Positions 46,995 to 59,321 of a stretch of 64,000 bases of DNA are shown in pieces. The notes under the pieces are model-generated. The model was not told the DNA's origin. It saw only the letters and a list, made by a program, of their open reading frames with translations, and did no database searches. Both the position numbers and the translations under genes were made by a program. The stretch spans positions 310,001-374,000 of the forward strand of contig NZ_UUOC01000004.1 in the NCBI RefSeq assembly GCF_900590755.1. The letters run 5' to 3'. This stretch comes from Pseudomonas viridiflava. GTDB lineage: Bacteria; Pseudomonadota; Gammaproteobacteria; Pseudomonadales; Pseudomonadaceae. The stretch's first letter is position 1, and every line of letters starts with the position of its first letter.

Positions 46995-47023
46995 TTGCAA
47001 CCGTGCGATGCGTTGCGTACAAT
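46995..47023 (+). promoter_or_regulatory. Sigma-70-type promoter of rplU-rpmA
   Basis: TTGCAA, 17 bases, then TACAAT. It lies about 135 bases before rplU, leaving a leader long enough for regulation by a ribosomal protein. Confidence 0.7.
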
Positions 47024-47156
47024 CGCGCACCCTAACTTTCCTGGGCAGCACCTGCCTTACGCAATTGCGACCGGGCCGTTCCAGCCCCAAGCAGCCATGC
47101 CAGCCGATATCTCTACTTATAAAGAGCTGGGTGAGCAGGATTTACGGAGAAATACC

Positions 47157-47471
47157 ATGTCTTATGCAGTAATCGTTACCGGTGGCAAGCAATACAAAGT
47201 TGCTCCAGGTGAATACCTGAAGATCGAGAAGCTGGAAATCGCTACCGGCGAATCCGTGACTTTTGATCGCGTTCTGTTGGTTGCCAATGGCGACGACGTT
47301 AACATCGGCGCACCAGTTGTTGCCGGCGCTACCGTTGTAGCTGAAGTGATCTCCCAAGGTCGCCACGACAAAATTCGCATCATCAAGTTCCGTCGTCGTA
47401 AGCACCACATGAAGCGTATGGGCCACCGCCAGTGGTACACCGAGATCAAAATCACCGGTATTCAGGCTTAA
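47157..47471 (+). CDS. rplU: 50S ribosomal protein L21
   Basis: A 104-residue large-subunit protein that binds 23S rRNA. The start [20 protein letters not shown] and the C-terminal [13 protein letters not shown] are standard L21 features. The ATG at 47157 has ACGGAGA upstream. rpmA follows 34 bases later. Confidence 0.98.
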   Translation: MSYAVIVTGGKQYKVAPGEYLKIEKLEIATGESVTFDRVLLVANGDDVNIGAPVVAGATVVAEVISQGRHDKIRIIKFRRRKHHMKRMGHRQWYTEIKITGIQA

Positions 47472-47505
47472 TTTCAGCCTAATCCCTCACTAGGAGAATT
47501 GACTC

Positions 47506-47781
47506 ATGGCACACAAAAAAGCTGGTGGTAGTACCCGTAACGGTCGCGATTCAGAAGCTAAACGCCTTGGCGTTAAGATGTATGGCGGCCAGGCAATCAT
47601 TCCGGGCAACATCATCGTGCGTCAGCGCGGCACCCAATTCCACGCTGGCTACGGCGTTGGTATGGGCAAAGATCACACCCTGTTCGCGAAAGTGGAAGGC
47701 GTGATCAAGTTCCAGGTTAAAGGCGCCTTCGGTCGTCGCTACGTGAGCATCGTTCCGAAGACTGAAGTCTCCGCAGCGTAA
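47506..47781 (+). CDS. rpmA: 50S ribosomal protein L27
   Basis: A 91-residue ribosomal protein whose flexible N-terminus ([20 protein letters not shown]) reaches the peptidyl-transferase centre. It has no cleavable Firmicutes-type extension. It is co-transcribed with rplU behind AGGAGAA and followed by a terminator. Confidence 0.98.
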   Translation: MAHKKAGGSTRNGRDSEAKRLGVKMYGGQAIIPGNIIVRQRGTQFHAGYGVGMGKDHTLFAKVEGVIKFQVKGAFGRRYVSIVPKTEVSAA

Positions 47782-47796
47782 TCATGCAGCAGCTGG

Positions 47797-47825
47797 AAAA
47801 GCCCTGTCTCGCGACGGGGCTTTTT
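47797..47825 (+). terminator. Intrinsic terminator of rplU-rpmA
   Basis: Stem GCCCTGTC / GACGGGGC (one G-T pair), TCGC loop, five-T run, preceded by AAAA. Confidence 0.88.
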
Positions 47826-47966
47826 CGTTTTTGAAGGATGTGGCTGTAAAAGGCTTTGGTGAGTCTCTTGCAAAACTGTTTGTGCGGGCTGTTGTGATGT
47901 TGACCTTTGAGGTCGCTGGTTTTTGATCGGTATCGCAACGCTCATTTTTGCAAGAGCCTTATGTAA

Positions 47967-49232
<1,266 letters not shown>

Positions 49233-49250
49233 TCCTCTGCAGTAAACTAG

Positions 49251-49278
49251 ACGCCGCTTATTTATAAGCGGCGTTTTT
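49251..49278 (+). terminator. Intrinsic terminator of obgE
   Basis: Perfect 11-base stem ACGCCGCTTAT / ATAAGCGGCGT with a TT loop, then TTTT. Confidence 0.92.
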
Positions 49279-49335
49279 GTATCTGATATCTTGAATTTGT
49301 ATCTACCAAAATTCTCTGGCTAAGGTTGGAAGATG

Positions 49336-50454
49336 ATGCGCAGCAAAGTGACAGGTGCCCAACGCTGGGTCGTTAAGATTGGCAGTGCCTTGCTGACGGC
49401 TGATGGCAAGGGGCTGGATCGCTCGGCGATGGGTGTTTGGGTCGAGCAGATGGTGGCGCTGCATGAGGCGGGCGTTGAATTGGTGCTGGTGTCTTCCGGG
49501 GCTGTGGCTGCCGGTATGAGCCGTTTGGGCTGGACGTCCCGACCCAGTGCCATGCATGAGCTTCAGGCTGCTGCCGCAATCGGTCAGATGGGTCTGGTTC
49601 AGGCGTGGGAATCCAGTTTTGCCGAACATGGCCGTCACACGGCGCAGATTCTTCTGACTCACGACGATCTGTCGGATCGCAAGCGTTACCTTAACGCTCG
49701 CAGCACCTTGCGCACGCTGGTCGAGCTGGGTGTCGTGCCGGTCATCAACGAAAACGACACCGTCGTGACGGACGAAATCCGTTTTGGTGACAACGACACC
49801 CTGGCTGCACTGGTCGCTAATCTGGTCGAGGCGGATCTGTTGGTCATCCTCACTGATCGCGATGGCATGTTCGATGCGGATCCGCGCAATAACCCTGAAG
49901 CGCAATTGATTTACGAAGCGCGGGCCGATGATCCGGCGCTGGATGCGGTCGCGGGTGGCACCGGCGGTGCGCTGGGTCGTGGCGGCATGCAGACCAAGCT
50001 CCGTGCGGCACGTCTGGCGGCTCGTTCCGGTGCGCACACGATCATTGTGGGTGGGCGCATTGAGCGCGTGCTGGCGCGTCTGAAGGCGGGTGAGCGTCTA
50101 GGCACGCTGCTATCGCCTGAGCGCGAAATGCTCGCTGCGCGCAAGCAGTGGTTGGCTGGCCACCTGCAAACCCGTGGCACTCTGGTGTTGGACGATGGTG
50201 CTGTCGCTGCGCTTACTCGAGATCACAAAAGTCTGCTGCCGGTCGGGGTCAAGCTGGTTCAAGGCAGTTTCCGTCGCGGTGAGATGGTGGTGTGCGTTGC
50301 GCCGGATGGGCGTGAAATCGCTCGGGGTCTGAGTAATTACAGCGCCCTTGAGGCGCAAAAAATCATTGGTCAGTCCTCTGAAGCTATCGTTCGCGTGCTC
50401 GGCTATATGGCTGAGCCTGAGCTGGTGCATCGGGATAACCTGATTCTGGTTTGA
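49336..50454 (+). CDS. proB: Glutamate 5-kinase
   Basis: A 372-residue enzyme for the first step of proline synthesis, phosphorylating glutamate. The amino-acid-kinase domain has [13 protein letters not shown] and [11 protein letters not shown], and a C-terminal PUA domain runs from about residue 278. Two ATGs stand in tandem (49333 and 49336); the second gives [18 protein letters not shown], matching the length of other Pseudomonas ProB proteins. A GGAAG site is nearby. Confidence 0.95.
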   Translation: MRSKVTGAQRWVVKIGSALLTADGKGLDRSAMGVWVEQMVALHEAGVELVLVSSGAVAAGMSRLGWTSRPSAMHELQAAAAIGQMGLVQAWESSFAEHGRHTAQILLTHDDLSDRKRYLNARSTLRTLVELGVVPVINENDTVVTDEIRFGDNDTLAALVANLVEADLLVILTDRDGMFDADPRNNPEAQLIYEARADDPALDAVAGGTGGALGRGGMQTKLRAARLAARSGAHTIIVGGRIERVLARLKAGERLGTLLSPEREMLAARKQWLAGHLQTRGTLVLDDGAVAALTRDHKSLLPVGVKLVQGSFRRGEMVVCVAPDGREIARGLSNYSALEAQKIIGQSSEAIVRVLGYMAEPELVHRDNLILV

Positions 50455-50469
50455 ATCGAAACGCTGACC

Positions 50470-50558
50470 TGTAGGAGTGAGCTTGCTCGCGATAGCGATA
50501 TTCCTGCCGATAAATCATCGCCTGACCTGACGCCATCGCGAGCAAGCTCACTCCTACA
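50470..50558. repeat. REPIN-type hairpin, family C
   Basis: Family C inverted repeat between proB and creA, both rightward. Confidence 0.9.
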
Positions 50559-50613
50559 GGTCTCGCGTTTGCTGGACTACGGCGTGGAATCTTTTACAGA
50601 TAAGGAAAACGTA

Positions 50614-51084
50614 ATGCGCGTACTGAAAGGATTGCTCGGGGCTTTGCTGGTGCTGCCGATGCTGGCTTCAGCTGAAGAGATCGGTCAGGTGTCGACGGTG
50701 TTCAAGCTTGTGGGCCCCAACGACCGCATCGTGGTCGAGGCCTTTGACGATCCGAAGGTCGATGGCGTGACCTGCTATCTGTCGCGCGCCAAGACGGGCG
50801 GGGTGAAGGGTGGTCTGGGTCTGGCAGAAGATCGTGCGGAGGCCTCCATTGCCTGCCGTCAGGTCGGGCCAATCCACTTCAAGGAAAACCTCAAGGATGG
50901 TGATGAGGTTTTCAAGGAGCGTACTTCGCTGGTGTTCAAGACCATGCAGGTGGTGCGCTTCTTCGATAAAAAGCGTAACGCCTTGGTGTACCTGGTCTAT
51001 AGCGACCGGATCATCGAAGGTAGCCCGCAGAATGCGGTGACAGCGATTCCAATCCTGCCGTGGTCGCCAGCGCCTGCGCCGTAA
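50614..51084 (+). CDS. creA: CreA family protein
   Basis: A 156-residue exported protein with a signal peptide cleaved near residue 20 (MLASA-EE). The mature part [20 protein letters not shown], the [15 protein letters not shown] segment and [18 protein letters not shown] match E. coli CreA, a periplasmic protein of unknown role. Two cysteines (TCY and IACRQ) may pair. The ATG at 50614 follows AAGGAAA. Confidence 0.92.
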   Translation: MRVLKGLLGALLVLPMLASAEEIGQVSTVFKLVGPNDRIVVEAFDDPKVDGVTCYLSRAKTGGVKGGLGLAEDRAEASIACRQVGPIHFKENLKDGDEVFKERTSLVFKTMQVVRFFDKKRNALVYLVYSDRIIEGSPQNAVTAIPILPWSPAPAP

Positions 51085-51094
51085 GTGAAGGTTC

Positions 51095-51167
51095 TGTAGG
51101 AGCTGCCGAAGGCTGCGAAGCGGTGTATCTCGAAGACCGCAATTCGCAGCCTTCGGCAGCTCCTACA
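51095..51167. repeat. REP/REPIN hairpin, family A
   Basis: Family A inverted repeat between the converging creA and rpsT genes. Confidence 0.9.
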
Positions 51168-51194
51168 GGTCATGGATCTCAAATCGCGGGCAAC

Positions 51195-51222
51195 AAAAAA
51201 CCGACCCTTGGGTCGGTTTTTT
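51195..51222 (-). terminator. Intrinsic terminator of rpsT
   Basis: Stem CCGACC / GGTCGG with T-runs on both strands, 20 bases after the rpsT stop. It may also stop creA transcripts. Confidence 0.92.
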
Positions 51223-51241
51223 AACAGCTAAAGCTTATCGC

Positions 51242-51520
51242 TTAGGCTGCAGCAGCAACGCTCAGGTCTTTGATGTGACCATTCAGGCGGCTTTTATGGC
51301 GAGCAGCTTTGTTCTTGTGGATGATGCCTTTATCGGCCATACGGTCGATAACAGGAACAGCCAGAACATAAGCAGCTTGCGCTTTTTCAGCGTCTTTTGC
51401 GTCGATGGCTTTAACTACATTCTTGATGTAGGTACGAACCATGGAACGCAGGCTGGCGTTGTGGCTGCGACGCTTCTCAGCCTGTTTTGCACGTTTTTTG
51501 GCGGAAGGTGTGTTGGCCAC
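51242..51520 (-). CDS. rpsT: 30S ribosomal protein S20
   Basis: A 92-residue basic protein of the small subunit. The start [20 protein letters not shown] and the middle [16 protein letters not shown] are diagnostic. GAGGAG lies before the ATG at 51520. It diverges from murJ. Confidence 0.98.
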   Translation of the reverse strand: MANTPSAKKRAKQAEKRRSHNASLRSMVRTYIKNVVKAIDAKDAEKAQAAYVLAVPVIDRMADKGIIHKNKAARHKSRLNGHIKDLSVAAAA

Positions 51521-51573
51521 CGTCGAGCTCCTCGAAAGACTTTTTAGGAAATAGCTTACAAAATAGGCCGCGA

Positions 51574-51602
51574 ATCATGCCGATGACTGAATTGATTGTC
51601 AA
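51574..51602 (-). promoter_or_regulatory. Sigma-70-type promoter of rpsT
   Basis: On the minus strand TTGACA, 17 bases, CATGAT. This gives a perfect -35 and a four-of-six -10, about 54 bases before the rpsT start. Confidence 0.65.
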
Positions 51603-51771
51603 GGGTCGTCGAGATGTTCCGCCGAGCGGTGGCCGTATTCGACCGGGATATTTATTTCCCGTGCGCGACCTGTAAACTCGCCGGCTTTGGCTCTGAGCTT
51701 TTGCGGCGCGGAGTATCGCACAAACGGGCAGGTTAATCGCCGGTCCTTTAGCCAAGGCGCTAAATTCTTTA

Positions 51772-53310
51772 ATGAACCTACTCAAATCATTGGCCGCCGT
51801 CAGCTCTATTACCCTGCTTTCACGGGTGTTGGGCTTTATTCGCGACACCATCATCGCGCGCACATTTGGCGCCGGAATGGCCACGGATGCCTTCTTCATT
51901 GCCTTCAAACTGCCCAATCTGCTGCGTCGGATCTTTGCCGAGGGCGCTTTTTCCCAGGCATTCGTGCCGATCCTTGCGGAATATAAAAGCCAGCAGGGCG
52001 AGGAAGCCACGCGCACCTTCGTGGCTTATGTAACGGGCTTGCTGACCCTGGTGCTGGCCGTGGTCACGCTGCTGGGTATCGTGGCTGCGCCCTGGGTGAT
52101 CTGGGCGACAGCGCCGGGGTTTGCCGATACACCGGAGAAATTCGCACTGACCTCGGATCTGCTGCGGGTGACCTTTCCTTATATATTGCTGATCTCCCTG
52201 TCTTCCCTGGCGGGCGCGATTCTCAACACTTGGAACCGGTTTTCCGTTCCGGCTTTCGTGCCGACGCTGCTTAACGTCAGCATGATCTTCTTTGCCCTGT
52301 TCCTGACGCCGTACTTCGATCCGCCGGTGATGGCTTTAGGCTGGGCCGTGCTGGTGGGCGGGCTGTTGCAACTGCTCTACCAACTCCCTCACCTGAAAAA
52401 GATCGGCATGCTGGTGCTGCCTCGTCTGAATCTGCGCGACAGTGGCGTCTGGCGGGTCATGAAGCAGATGCTGCCTGCGATCCTTGGCGTCTCGGTGAGT
52501 CAGATTTCTCTGATTATCAACACGATTTTTGCCTCGTTCCTTGTAGCCGGTTCGGTGTCCTGGATGTACTACGCCGACCGTTTGATGGAATTGCCGTCGG
52601 GGGTGCTGGGTGTAGCGCTGGGCACGATCCTGTTGCCAATTCTCTCGAAAACCTACGCCAACAAGGATCGCCACGAATATTCGCGAATCCTCGATTGGGG
52701 CCTGCGTCTGTGTTTCGTGCTGGTGCTGCCGTGCACCCTGGCACTGGGCATCCTTGCCGAGCCGTTGACTGTGTCGCTGTTCCAGTACGGTAAATTCGAC
52801 GCGATGGACGCAGCCATGACTCAGCGAGCATTGATCGCTTACTCGGTAGGTTTGCTGGGCATCATCGTGATCAAGGTCCTCGCCCCGGGTTTTTATGCGC
52901 AACAAAATATTCGCACCCCGGTGAAAATCGCGATCTTCACCCTCATAGTGACTCAACTGCTGAACCTGATTTTCATCGGCCCGTTGCAACACGCCGGTCT
53001 GGCGCTGGCGATCAGTGTGGGTGCCTGTATCAATGCTCTGTTGTTGTTCTGGCAGTTGCGCAAGCAGGATTTGTTTCAGCCTCAGCCGGGGTGGGCGAAG
53101 TTTTTCTTCAAGCTGGTGCTGGCGGTTGGCGTGATGTCCGGCGTGTTGCTCGGGCTGATGCACGTTATGCCGGAGTGGAGCGAAGGGCACATGCTGGAGC
53201 GCTTCATTCGCCTGGGTGGGCTGGTTGCAGCGGGGCTGGTCGCCTACTTTGCATCACTGCTGTTGCTGGGTTTTCGTCTGAAAGATTTCGCCCGTAGCGC
53301 GGTGATGTAA
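51772..53310 (+). CDS. murJ: Lipid II flippase MurJ
   Basis: A 512-residue MOP-superfamily membrane protein with about fourteen helices. The N-terminal [20 protein letters not shown] and the [18 protein letters not shown] motif carry the conserved arginines and acidic residue of the lipid II cavity. It flips the peptidoglycan precursor to the periplasm. It is transcribed alone towards ribF. Confidence 0.96.
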   Translation: MNLLKSLAAVSSITLLSRVLGFIRDTIIARTFGAGMATDAFFIAFKLPNLLRRIFAEGAFSQAFVPILAEYKSQQGEEATRTFVAYVTGLLTLVLAVVTLLGIVAAPWVIWATAPGFADTPEKFALTSDLLRVTFPYILLISLSSLAGAILNTWNRFSVPAFVPTLLNVSMIFFALFLTPYFDPPVMALGWAVLVGGLLQLLYQLPHLKKIGMLVLPRLNLRDSGVWRVMKQMLPAILGVSVSQISLIINTIFASFLVAGSVSWMYYADRLMELPSGVLGVALGTILLPILSKTYANKDRHEYSRILDWGLRLCFVLVLPCTLALGILAEPLTVSLFQYGKFDAMDAAMTQRALIAYSVGLLGIIVIKVLAPGFYAQQNIRTPVKIAIFTLIVTQLLNLIFIGPLQHAGLALAISVGACINALLLFWQLRKQDLFQPQPGWAKFFFKLVLAVGVMSGVLLGLMHVMPEWSEGHMLERFIRLGGLVAAGLVAYFASLLLLGFRLKDFARSAVM

Positions 53311-53443
53311 GCAGCAGGAGTAGCGGGTGGTCGTCGGTTTTTTGCGTTACAGGCCGGTGACTGTTGTTTTGCCTCGGTGAGTTGCCTGTCGTCCGGGGCT
53401 GTGTGTGGTTATAATCGGCCACTTTATGAGCAAGAAGTGCGTT

Positions 53444-54394
53444 ATGCAGCTGGTTCGAGGCCTCCATAATCTGCGCCCCCAGCATCGGGGCTGCGTCGCC
53501 ACTATTGGCAACTTTGACGGTGTTCACCGGGGCCACCAGGCTATTCTGGCGCGCTTGCGTGATCGTGCTGTCGAGTTGGGCGTGCCCAGTTGCGTGGTCA
53601 TTTTCGAGCCGCAACCCCGTGAATTTTTCACCCCTGCCACCGCTCCTGCACGTCTGGCGCGCCTGCGCGACAAGCTTGAGCTGCTGGCGGCCGAGGGCGT
53701 GGATCGAGTCCTGTGCCTGGCGTTCAACCAGCGTTTGAGCAAGCTCAGCGCGGCGGAATTCGTCGACACGGTGCTGATTCAGGGGCTGGGTATCCAACAT
53801 CTTGAGGTGGGCGATGATTTCCGTTTTGGTTGCGACCGAATCGGCGACTTCGACTTCCTGCAACAAGCGGGCGATGCCCGTGGCTTCACGGTCGAGGCGG
53901 CACAGACTGTCGAGATCGATGGCGTTCGCGTCAGCAGTACCAAGGTGCGCAACGCCCTGGCAGTGGCGGATTTCGCCCTTGCCGAGCGGATGCTCGGTCG
54001 CCCGTTCCGGATTACCGGGCGCATCCTGCATGGCCAGAAGCTGGCTCGCCAGCTGGGTACGCCCACGGCCAACGTGCAACTCAAGCGTCGTCGCGTTCCG
54101 CTGACCGGGGTTTATCTGGTCAGTGCGAGTGTTGATGGCAAAGTCTGGCCGGGGGTCGCCAACATTGGTGTGCGCCCGACTGTGGCAGGTGATGGCAGTG
54201 CCCACCTTGAAGTGCATCTTCTGGATTTTGCCGGTGATTTATACGACCGGCGTTTGACGGTGGCTTTCCACCACAAGCTGCGTGATGAGCAGCGTTTCGC
54301 CTCACTGGAGGCGCTCAAGACGGCGATCAATGCGGACGTCGCCGCCGCCCGTGCCCATTGGCATGGCCAACCGCTAACCAAGAGCCTGAAATGA
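53444..54394 (+). CDS. ribF: Bifunctional riboflavin kinase/FMN adenylyltransferase
   Basis: A 316-residue enzyme that makes FMN and FAD. The N-terminal nucleotidyl-transferase motif is [16 protein letters not shown], and the C-terminal kinase domain has [20 protein letters not shown] and [20 protein letters not shown]. The ATG at 53444 gives [17 protein letters not shown], matching known RibF starts; other in-frame ATGs lie 18 and 39 bases upstream. The stop overlaps ileS by ATGA, so it opens the ribF-ileS-lspA-fkpB run. Confidence 0.95.
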   Translation: MQLVRGLHNLRPQHRGCVATIGNFDGVHRGHQAILARLRDRAVELGVPSCVVIFEPQPREFFTPATAPARLARLRDKLELLAAEGVDRVLCLAFNQRLSKLSAAEFVDTVLIQGLGIQHLEVGDDFRFGCDRIGDFDFLQQAGDARGFTVEAAQTVEIDGVRVSSTKVRNALAVADFALAERMLGRPFRITGRILHGQKLARQLGTPTANVQLKRRRVPLTGVYLVSASVDGKVWPGVANIGVRPTVAGDGSAHLEVHLLDFAGDLYDRRLTVAFHHKLRDEQRFASLEALKTAINADVAAARAHWHGQPLTKSLK

Positions 54395-57222
54395 CCGACT
54401 ATAAAGCCACGCTAAACCTTCCGGACACCGCCTTCCCAATGAAGGCCGGCCTGCCCCAGCGCGAGCCGCAAACTCTGCAGCGCTGGGACAGCATTGGCCT
54501 GTACCAGAAGCTGCGCGAAATTGGCAAGGATCGTCCAAAGTTCGTTCTGCACGACGGTCCTCCTTACGCCAACGGCAATATTCACATCGGTCACGCCGTT
54601 AACAAGATTCTCAAGGACATGATCATCCGCTCGAAAACCCTTTCGGGCTTCGACGCGCCTTACGTTCCGGGCTGGGACTGCCACGGTCTGCCGATCGAGC
54701 ACAAGGTTGAAGTGACTCACGGCAAGAACCTGCCTGCGGACAAGACCCGCGAGCTGTGCCGCGCCTACGCCGCCGAGCAGATCGAAGGTCAAAAAGCCGA
54801 GTTCATCCGTCTAGGTGTACTGGGTGACTGGAGCAATCCATACCGCACCATGGATTTCACCAACGAAGCTGGCGAAATCCGTGCCCTGGCAGAAATGGTC
54901 AAAGGCGGTTTCGTGTTCAAGGGCCTCAAGCCTGTGAACTGGTGTTTCGATTGCGGCTCGGCCCTCGCTGAAGCTGAAGTCGAATACCAGGACAAGAAAT
55001 CCTCCACCATCGACGTGGCGTTCCCGATTGCCGATGAGGCCAAGCTGGCTGCTGCATTTGGCCTGGATTCCCTGAGCAAGCCTGCGTCCATCGTGATCTG
55101 GACAACCACGCCGTGGACCATCCCGGCCAACCAGGCGCTGAACGTTCATCCCGAGTTCGAATACTCGCTGGTAGATGTGGGCGACAGGTTGCTGGTACTG
55201 GCATCCGAGCTGGTTGAAAGCTGCCTGACTCGTTACAAGCTGGAAGGCACCGTCCTTGCCACCACCACCGGTGCGGCGCTGGAGCTGATCAACTTCCGTC
55301 ACCCGTTCTACGATCGTCTGTCGCCGGTTTACCTGGCTGACTACGTCGAGTTGAGCGCGGGTACGGGCGTGGTTCACTGCTCGCCTGCTTACGGCGTCGA
55401 CGACTTCGTGATCAGCAAAAGCTACGGCGTGACCAACGACGACATCATCAGCCCGGTGCAGAGCAACGGTGTGTATGTCGAGTCGCTGGAGTTCTTCGGT
55501 GGCCAGTTCATCTTCAAGGCCAACCAGAACATCATCGACAAGCTAGTCGAAGTGGGCAGCCTGATGGACACCGAAACCATCACTCACAGCTACATGCACT
55601 GCTGGCGTCACAAGTCGCCGCTGATCTACCGCGCCACGGCGCAGTGGTTCGTGGGCATGGACAAGCAGCCTGAGACTGGCGACACCCTGCGCGAGCGGGC
55701 TGTGAAAGCCATCGAAGATACCCAGTTCGTACCGGCATGGGGTCAGGCTCGCCTGCACTCGATGATCGCCAATCGTCCTGACTGGTGCATCTCCCGCCAG
55801 CGCAACTGGGGCGTGCCGATCCCGTTCTTCCTGCACAAGGAAAGCGGCGAACTGCACCCACGCACCGTTGAGCTGATGGAAGAAGTTGCCCTGCGCGTCG
55901 AGAAAGAAGGCATCGAGGCCTGGTTCAAGCTGGACGCCGTTGAGCTGCTGGGTGACGAAGCGCCGAAGTACGACAAGATTTCTGACACGCTGGACGTCTG
56001 GTTCGACTCGGGCACCACTCACTGGCACGTACTGCGCGGCTCACACCCGATGGGTCACGAAAGCGGCCCGCGTGCAGATCTGTACCTGGAAGGCTCCGAC
56101 CAACACCGTGGCTGGTTCCACTCGTCACTGTTGACCGGCTGCATGCTGGACGACCACGCCCCGTACCGCGAATTGCTGACCCATGGTTTCGTCGTCGACG
56201 AGAACGGTCGCAAGATGTCCAAATCGCTGAACAACGTCGTGGCTCCGCAAAAGGTCAACGATTCCCTGGGCGCAGACATCATGCGTCTCTGGGTTTCGGC
56301 CACTGACTACTCCGGCGAAATGGCGGTTTCCGATCAGATCCTGCAACGCAGCGCCGACGCCTACCGGCGGATCCGCAACACTGCACGCTTCCTGCTCTCG
56401 AACCTGAGCGGCTTCAACCCTGCAACAGACATCCTGCCAGCAGAAGAGATGCTCGCCCTGGATCGCTGGGCGGTGGACCGCGCGCTGCTGCTGCAACGCG
56501 AGCTGGAAGAGCACTACGGCGAATACCGCTTCTGGAATGTGTACTCCAAGATCCACAACTTCTGCGTGCAGGAGTTGGGTGGGTTCTATCTGGACATCAT
56601 CAAGGACCGTCAATACACCACGGCGGCCGATAGCACTGCACGTCGTTCGTGTCAGACCGCGTTGTTCCACATCTCCGAAGCGCTGGTGCGCTGGATCGCG
56701 CCGATCCTGGCGTTCACCGCCGATGAGCTGTGGCAGTACCTGCCGGGCGAGCGTAACGAATCGGTGATGCTCAACACCTGGTATCAGGGGCTGAGCGAAA
56801 TGCCTGCTGACTTCGAGCTGGACCGCGCCTACTGGGAGCGGGTCATGGCGGTGAAGGTCGCGGTCAACAAGGAAATGGAAAACCTGCGGGCGGCCAAGGC
56901 GATTGGCGGCAACCTTCAGGCTGAAGTGACCTTGTATGCTGAAGACTCGCTGGTTGCTGACCTGTCGAAACTGAGCAACGAACTGCGCTTCGTACTGATC
57001 ACCTCCACAGCCAGCGTTGCGCCTCTGCTTGACGCCCCTGCTGATGCGGTAGTGACTGAAGTCGCTGGCCTGAAGCTGAAAGTGGTCAAGTCCGGCCACG
57101 CCAAGTGCGCTCGTTGCTGGCACCACCGCGCAGACGTCGGCGTGAACCCGGAGCATCCGGAAATCTGCGGTCGTTGCGTCGATAACATCAGCGGCACGGG
57201 CGAGGTTCGTCACTATGCCTAA
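54391..57222 (+). CDS. ileS: Isoleucyl-tRNA synthetase
   Basis: A 943-residue class I synthetase. HIGH is at 65-68 (GNIHIGHAV) and KMSKS near residue 612 ([11 protein letters not shown]), with an editing domain between and C-terminal zinc cysteines CARCW and CGRC. This is the housekeeping IleS type, not the mupirocin-resistant IleS2. It starts inside ribF's stop and ends inside the lspA start (8-base overlap). Confidence 0.98.
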   Translation: MTDYKATLNLPDTAFPMKAGLPQREPQTLQRWDSIGLYQKLREIGKDRPKFVLHDGPPYANGNIHIGHAVNKILKDMIIRSKTLSGFDAPYVPGWDCHGLPIEHKVEVTHGKNLPADKTRELCRAYAAEQIEGQKAEFIRLGVLGDWSNPYRTMDFTNEAGEIRALAEMVKGGFVFKGLKPVNWCFDCGSALAEAEVEYQDKKSSTIDVAFPIADEAKLAAAFGLDSLSKPASIVIWTTTPWTIPANQALNVHPEFEYSLVDVGDRLLVLASELVESCLTRYKLEGTVLATTTGAALELINFRHPFYDRLSPVYLADYVELSAGTGVVHCSPAYGVDDFVISKSYGVTNDDIISPVQSNGVYVESLEFFGGQFIFKANQNIIDKLVEVGSLMDTETITHSYMHCWRHKSPLIYRATAQWFVGMDKQPETGDTLRERAVKAIEDTQFVPAWGQARLHSMIANRPDWCISRQRNWGVPIPFFLHKESGELHPRTVELMEEVALRVEKEGIEAWFKLDAVELLGDEAPKYDKISDTLDVWFDSGTTHWHVLRGSHPMGHESGPRADLYLEGSDQHRGWFHSSLLTGCMLDDHAPYRELLTHGFVVDENGRKMSKSLNNVVAPQKVNDSLGADIMRLWVSATDYSGEMAVSDQILQRSADAYRRIRNTARFLLSNLSGFNPATDILPAEEMLALDRWAVDRALLLQRELEEHYGEYRFWNVYSKIHNFCVQELGGFYLDIIKDRQYTTAADSTARRSCQTALFHISEALVRWIAPILAFTADELWQYLPGERNESVMLNTWYQGLSEMPADFELDRAYWERVMAVKVAVNKEMENLRAAKAIGGNLQAEVTLYAEDSLVADLSKLSNELRFVLITSTASVAPLLDAPADAVVTEVAGLKLKVVKSGHAKCARCWHHRADVGVNPEHPEICGRCVDNISGTGEVRHYA

Positions 57223-57718
57223 GTCGGGCGTTGGTCGCTTGTCGTGGCTCTGGTTGAGCTTGCTAGTTCTGGTCATTGACCAGGCAAGCAAGTACTACTT
57301 CGAGAACCGCCTGGAATTGTACGAGCAGATCGTGATAATTCCGGACTACTTCAGCTGGATGCTGGCCTACAACACCGGCGCGGCCTTCAGCTTCCTGGCC
57401 GACAGTTCGGGCTGGCAGCGCTGGCTGTTCGCCCTGATCGCTATCGTGGTCAGTGCAGTGCTGGTTGTCTGGCTCAAGCGTCTGGGACGGGATGAAACCT
57501 GGTTGGCCATCGCCTTGGCCCTGGTGCTGGGCGGCGCGCTGGGTAATTTGTACGATCGCGTGGCCATCGGGCATGTGATTGACTTCATCTTCGTCCACTG
57601 GAAAGAACACGGCTTTCCGGCGTTCAACGTTGCGGACAGTGCGATCACTGTAGGCGCGATCATGCTGGCGCTGGATATGTTCAAGAGCAAGAAAACCGGA
57701 GAAACCGTTAATGACTGA
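57215..57718 (+). CDS. lspA: Lipoprotein signal peptidase (signal peptidase II)
   Basis: A 167-residue inner-membrane aspartic protease with four membrane helices that cleaves the signal peptide of prolipoproteins. Catalytic aspartates lie in GNLYDRV and [18 protein letters not shown] near residue 51 is conserved. It overlaps ileS by 8 bases and fkpB by 8 bases. Confidence 0.97.
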   Translation: MPKSGVGRLSWLWLSLLVLVIDQASKYYFENRLELYEQIVIIPDYFSWMLAYNTGAAFSFLADSSGWQRWLFALIAIVVSAVLVVWLKRLGRDETWLAIALALVLGGALGNLYDRVAIGHVIDFIFVHWKEHGFPAFNVADSAITVGAIMLALDMFKSKKTGETVND

Positions 57719-58163
57719 ACAGTTATTGACCGAGCAACGCATCGGTCAGAACACGGAAGTCACCCTGCATTTTGCTTTGCGCCTGGAGAACGGCGACACG
57801 GTCGACAGCACTTTTGACAAGGCTCCGGCCAAGTTCAAGGTGGGTGACGGCAATCTGCTGCCCGGTTTTGAAGCGGCGCTCTTTGGCTTCAAGGCTGGGG
57901 ACAAGCGCACCGTGCAAGTCCAGCCGGAAAATGCCTTCGGTCAGCCGAACCCGCAAAACGTGCAGATCATCCCCCGTTCGCAGTTTCAGGACATGGAGCT
58001 GTCGGAAGGTTTGCTGGTGATCTTCAACGATGCGGCCAATACTGAGCTGCCGGGTGTAGTGAAGGCTTTCGATGACGCGCAAGTGACCATCGACTTCAAC
58101 CACCCGCTGTCAGGCAAGACCCTGACGTTCGAAGTGGAAATCTTCGAGGTCAAGGCGCTCTAA
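57711..58163 (+). CDS. fkpB: FKBP-type peptidyl-prolyl isomerase FkpB (SlpA type)
   Basis: A 150-residue SlpA-like isomerase with an FKBP core interrupted by an IF (insert-in-flap) domain, as in E. coli SlpA and SlyD. It has LENGDTVDSTFDKAPAKFKV, LLPGFEAALFGFKAGDKRT and the flap QPENAFGQPNPQNVQII. It is the last gene of the ribF-ileS-lspA-fkpB cluster, followed by a 20-base palindrome and ispH. Confidence 0.95.
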   Translation: MTEQLLTEQRIGQNTEVTLHFALRLENGDTVDSTFDKAPAKFKVGDGNLLPGFEAALFGFKAGDKRTVQVQPENAFGQPNPQNVQIIPRSQFQDMELSEGLLVIFNDAANTELPGVVKAFDDAQVTIDFNHPLSGKTLTFEVEIFEVKAL

Positions 58164-58181
58164 GCGTAAAGTCTGAACCTG

Positions 58182-58201
58182 AGCCCGGCATATGCCGGGC
58201 T
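58182..58201. other. Perfect 20-base palindrome between fkpB and ispH
   Basis: AGCCCGGCATATGCCGGGCT is fully symmetrical. No T-run follows, so it is not a normal intrinsic terminator. It could act as a hairpin in the fkpB-ispH message or as a binding site. Confidence 0.6.
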
Positions 58202-58227
58202 GTTCCGCACGTACATACGAGGCACCT

Positions 58228-59175
58228 ATGCAAATCAAACTCGCCAACCCCCGCGGCTTCTGCGCTGGAGTGGATCGTGCGATCGAAATCGTCAATCGAG
58301 CCCTGGAAGTGTTTGGTCCGCCGATCTATGTGCGCCACGAAGTGGTTCATAACAAATTCGTCGTCGAAGACCTGCGCGCTCGCGGTGCGATCTTCGTCGA
58401 AGAGCTGGATCAGGTGCCGGATGACGTCATCGTGATCTTCAGCGCCCATGGTGTTTCACAGGCCGTGCGTACCGAGGCGTCCGGCCGTGGCCTGAAAGTT
58501 TTTGATGCGACTTGCCCGCTGGTGACCAAGGTCCATATCGAGGTGGCTCGCTACAGCCGCGATGGCCGTGAATGCATCCTGATTGGCCACGAGGGTCATC
58601 CTGAAGTCGAAGGCACCATGGGGCAGTACGACGCCAGCAATGGCGGTTCGATCTATCTGGTCGAGGATGAAGAAGATGTCGCCAATCTGCAGGTGCGCAA
58701 CCCGCAAGCACTGGCCTTCGTGACCCAGACCACCTTATCCATGGACGACACCAGCCGCGTGATCGATGCGCTGCGCACTCGCTTCCCGGCCATTGGAGGC
58801 CCGCGTAAGGACGACATCTGCTACGCCACGCAAAACCGCCAGGACGCAGTAAAGCTGTTGGCTGACGAATGCGATGTGGTGCTGGTGGTTGGTAGCCCGA
58901 ACAGCTCTAACTCCAACCGTCTGCGTGAGCTTGCCGAGCGCATGTCGACCCCGGCCTACCTGATCGACGGCGCCGAAGACATGCAGCGCAGCTGGTTCGA
59001 CGGTGTCGAACGCATCGGAATCACCGCTGGTGCGTCAGCTCCGGAAGTGCTGGTGCGCGGCGTCATCCAGCAACTGCACGCCTGGGGCGCAACCGGCGCA
59101 GATGAACTGGCTGGCCGCGAAGAAAACGTCACGTTCTCCATGCCCAAGGAATTGCGGGTCAAGTCGCTGTTGTGA
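58228..59175 (+). CDS. ispH: 4-Hydroxy-3-methylbut-2-enyl diphosphate reductase
   Basis: A 315-residue [4Fe-4S] enzyme for the last step of the MEP isoprenoid pathway. Cluster cysteines are Cys12 (RGFCAGV), about Cys96 (ATCPLV) and about Cys196 (DDICYAT), with the proton-relay TQTTLS motif. The ATG at 58228 gives [16 protein letters not shown], the standard start. It follows fkpB and probably shares its transcript. Confidence 0.97.
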   Translation: MQIKLANPRGFCAGVDRAIEIVNRALEVFGPPIYVRHEVVHNKFVVEDLRARGAIFVEELDQVPDDVIVIFSAHGVSQAVRTEASGRGLKVFDATCPLVTKVHIEVARYSRDGRECILIGHEGHPEVEGTMGQYDASNGGSIYLVEDEEDVANLQVRNPQALAFVTQTTLSMDDTSRVIDALRTRFPAIGGPRKDDICYATQNRQDAVKLLADECDVVLVVGSPNSSNSNRLRELAERMSTPAYLIDGAEDMQRSWFDGVERIGITAGASAPEVLVRGVIQQLHAWGATGADELAGREENVTFSMPKELRVKSLL

Positions 59176-59184
59176 CACGCAACC

Positions 59185-59257
59185 TGTAGGAGCTGCCGAA
59201 GGCTGCGAAAGCGGTGTATCTGAAAGATCGCTTTCGCAGCCTTCGGCAGCTCCTACA
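59185..59257. repeat. REP/REPIN hairpin, family A
   Basis: Family A inverted repeat directly after ispH. Confidence 0.9.
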
Positions 59258-59289
59258 GATCGTGCACATTTCCAGGCGCAGCGTTGTCC

Positions 59290-59319
59290 TGTAGGAGCCA
59301 GCTTGTTGGCGAGGCGGCG
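59290..59319. repeat. Solitary REP half (GTAGGAGCCAGCTTG type)
   Basis: CTGTAGGAGCCAGCTTGTTGG with GCGAGGCGG resembles one arm of a further REP family. No paired arm is present. It ends beside the fimT stop codon. Confidence 0.65.
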
Positions 59320-59321
59320 TT

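Noticed and set aside
46956..47156. N-terminal extension of rplU
   Set aside because: The upstream in-frame part overlaps the rplU promoter; L21 has a conserved start at 47157.
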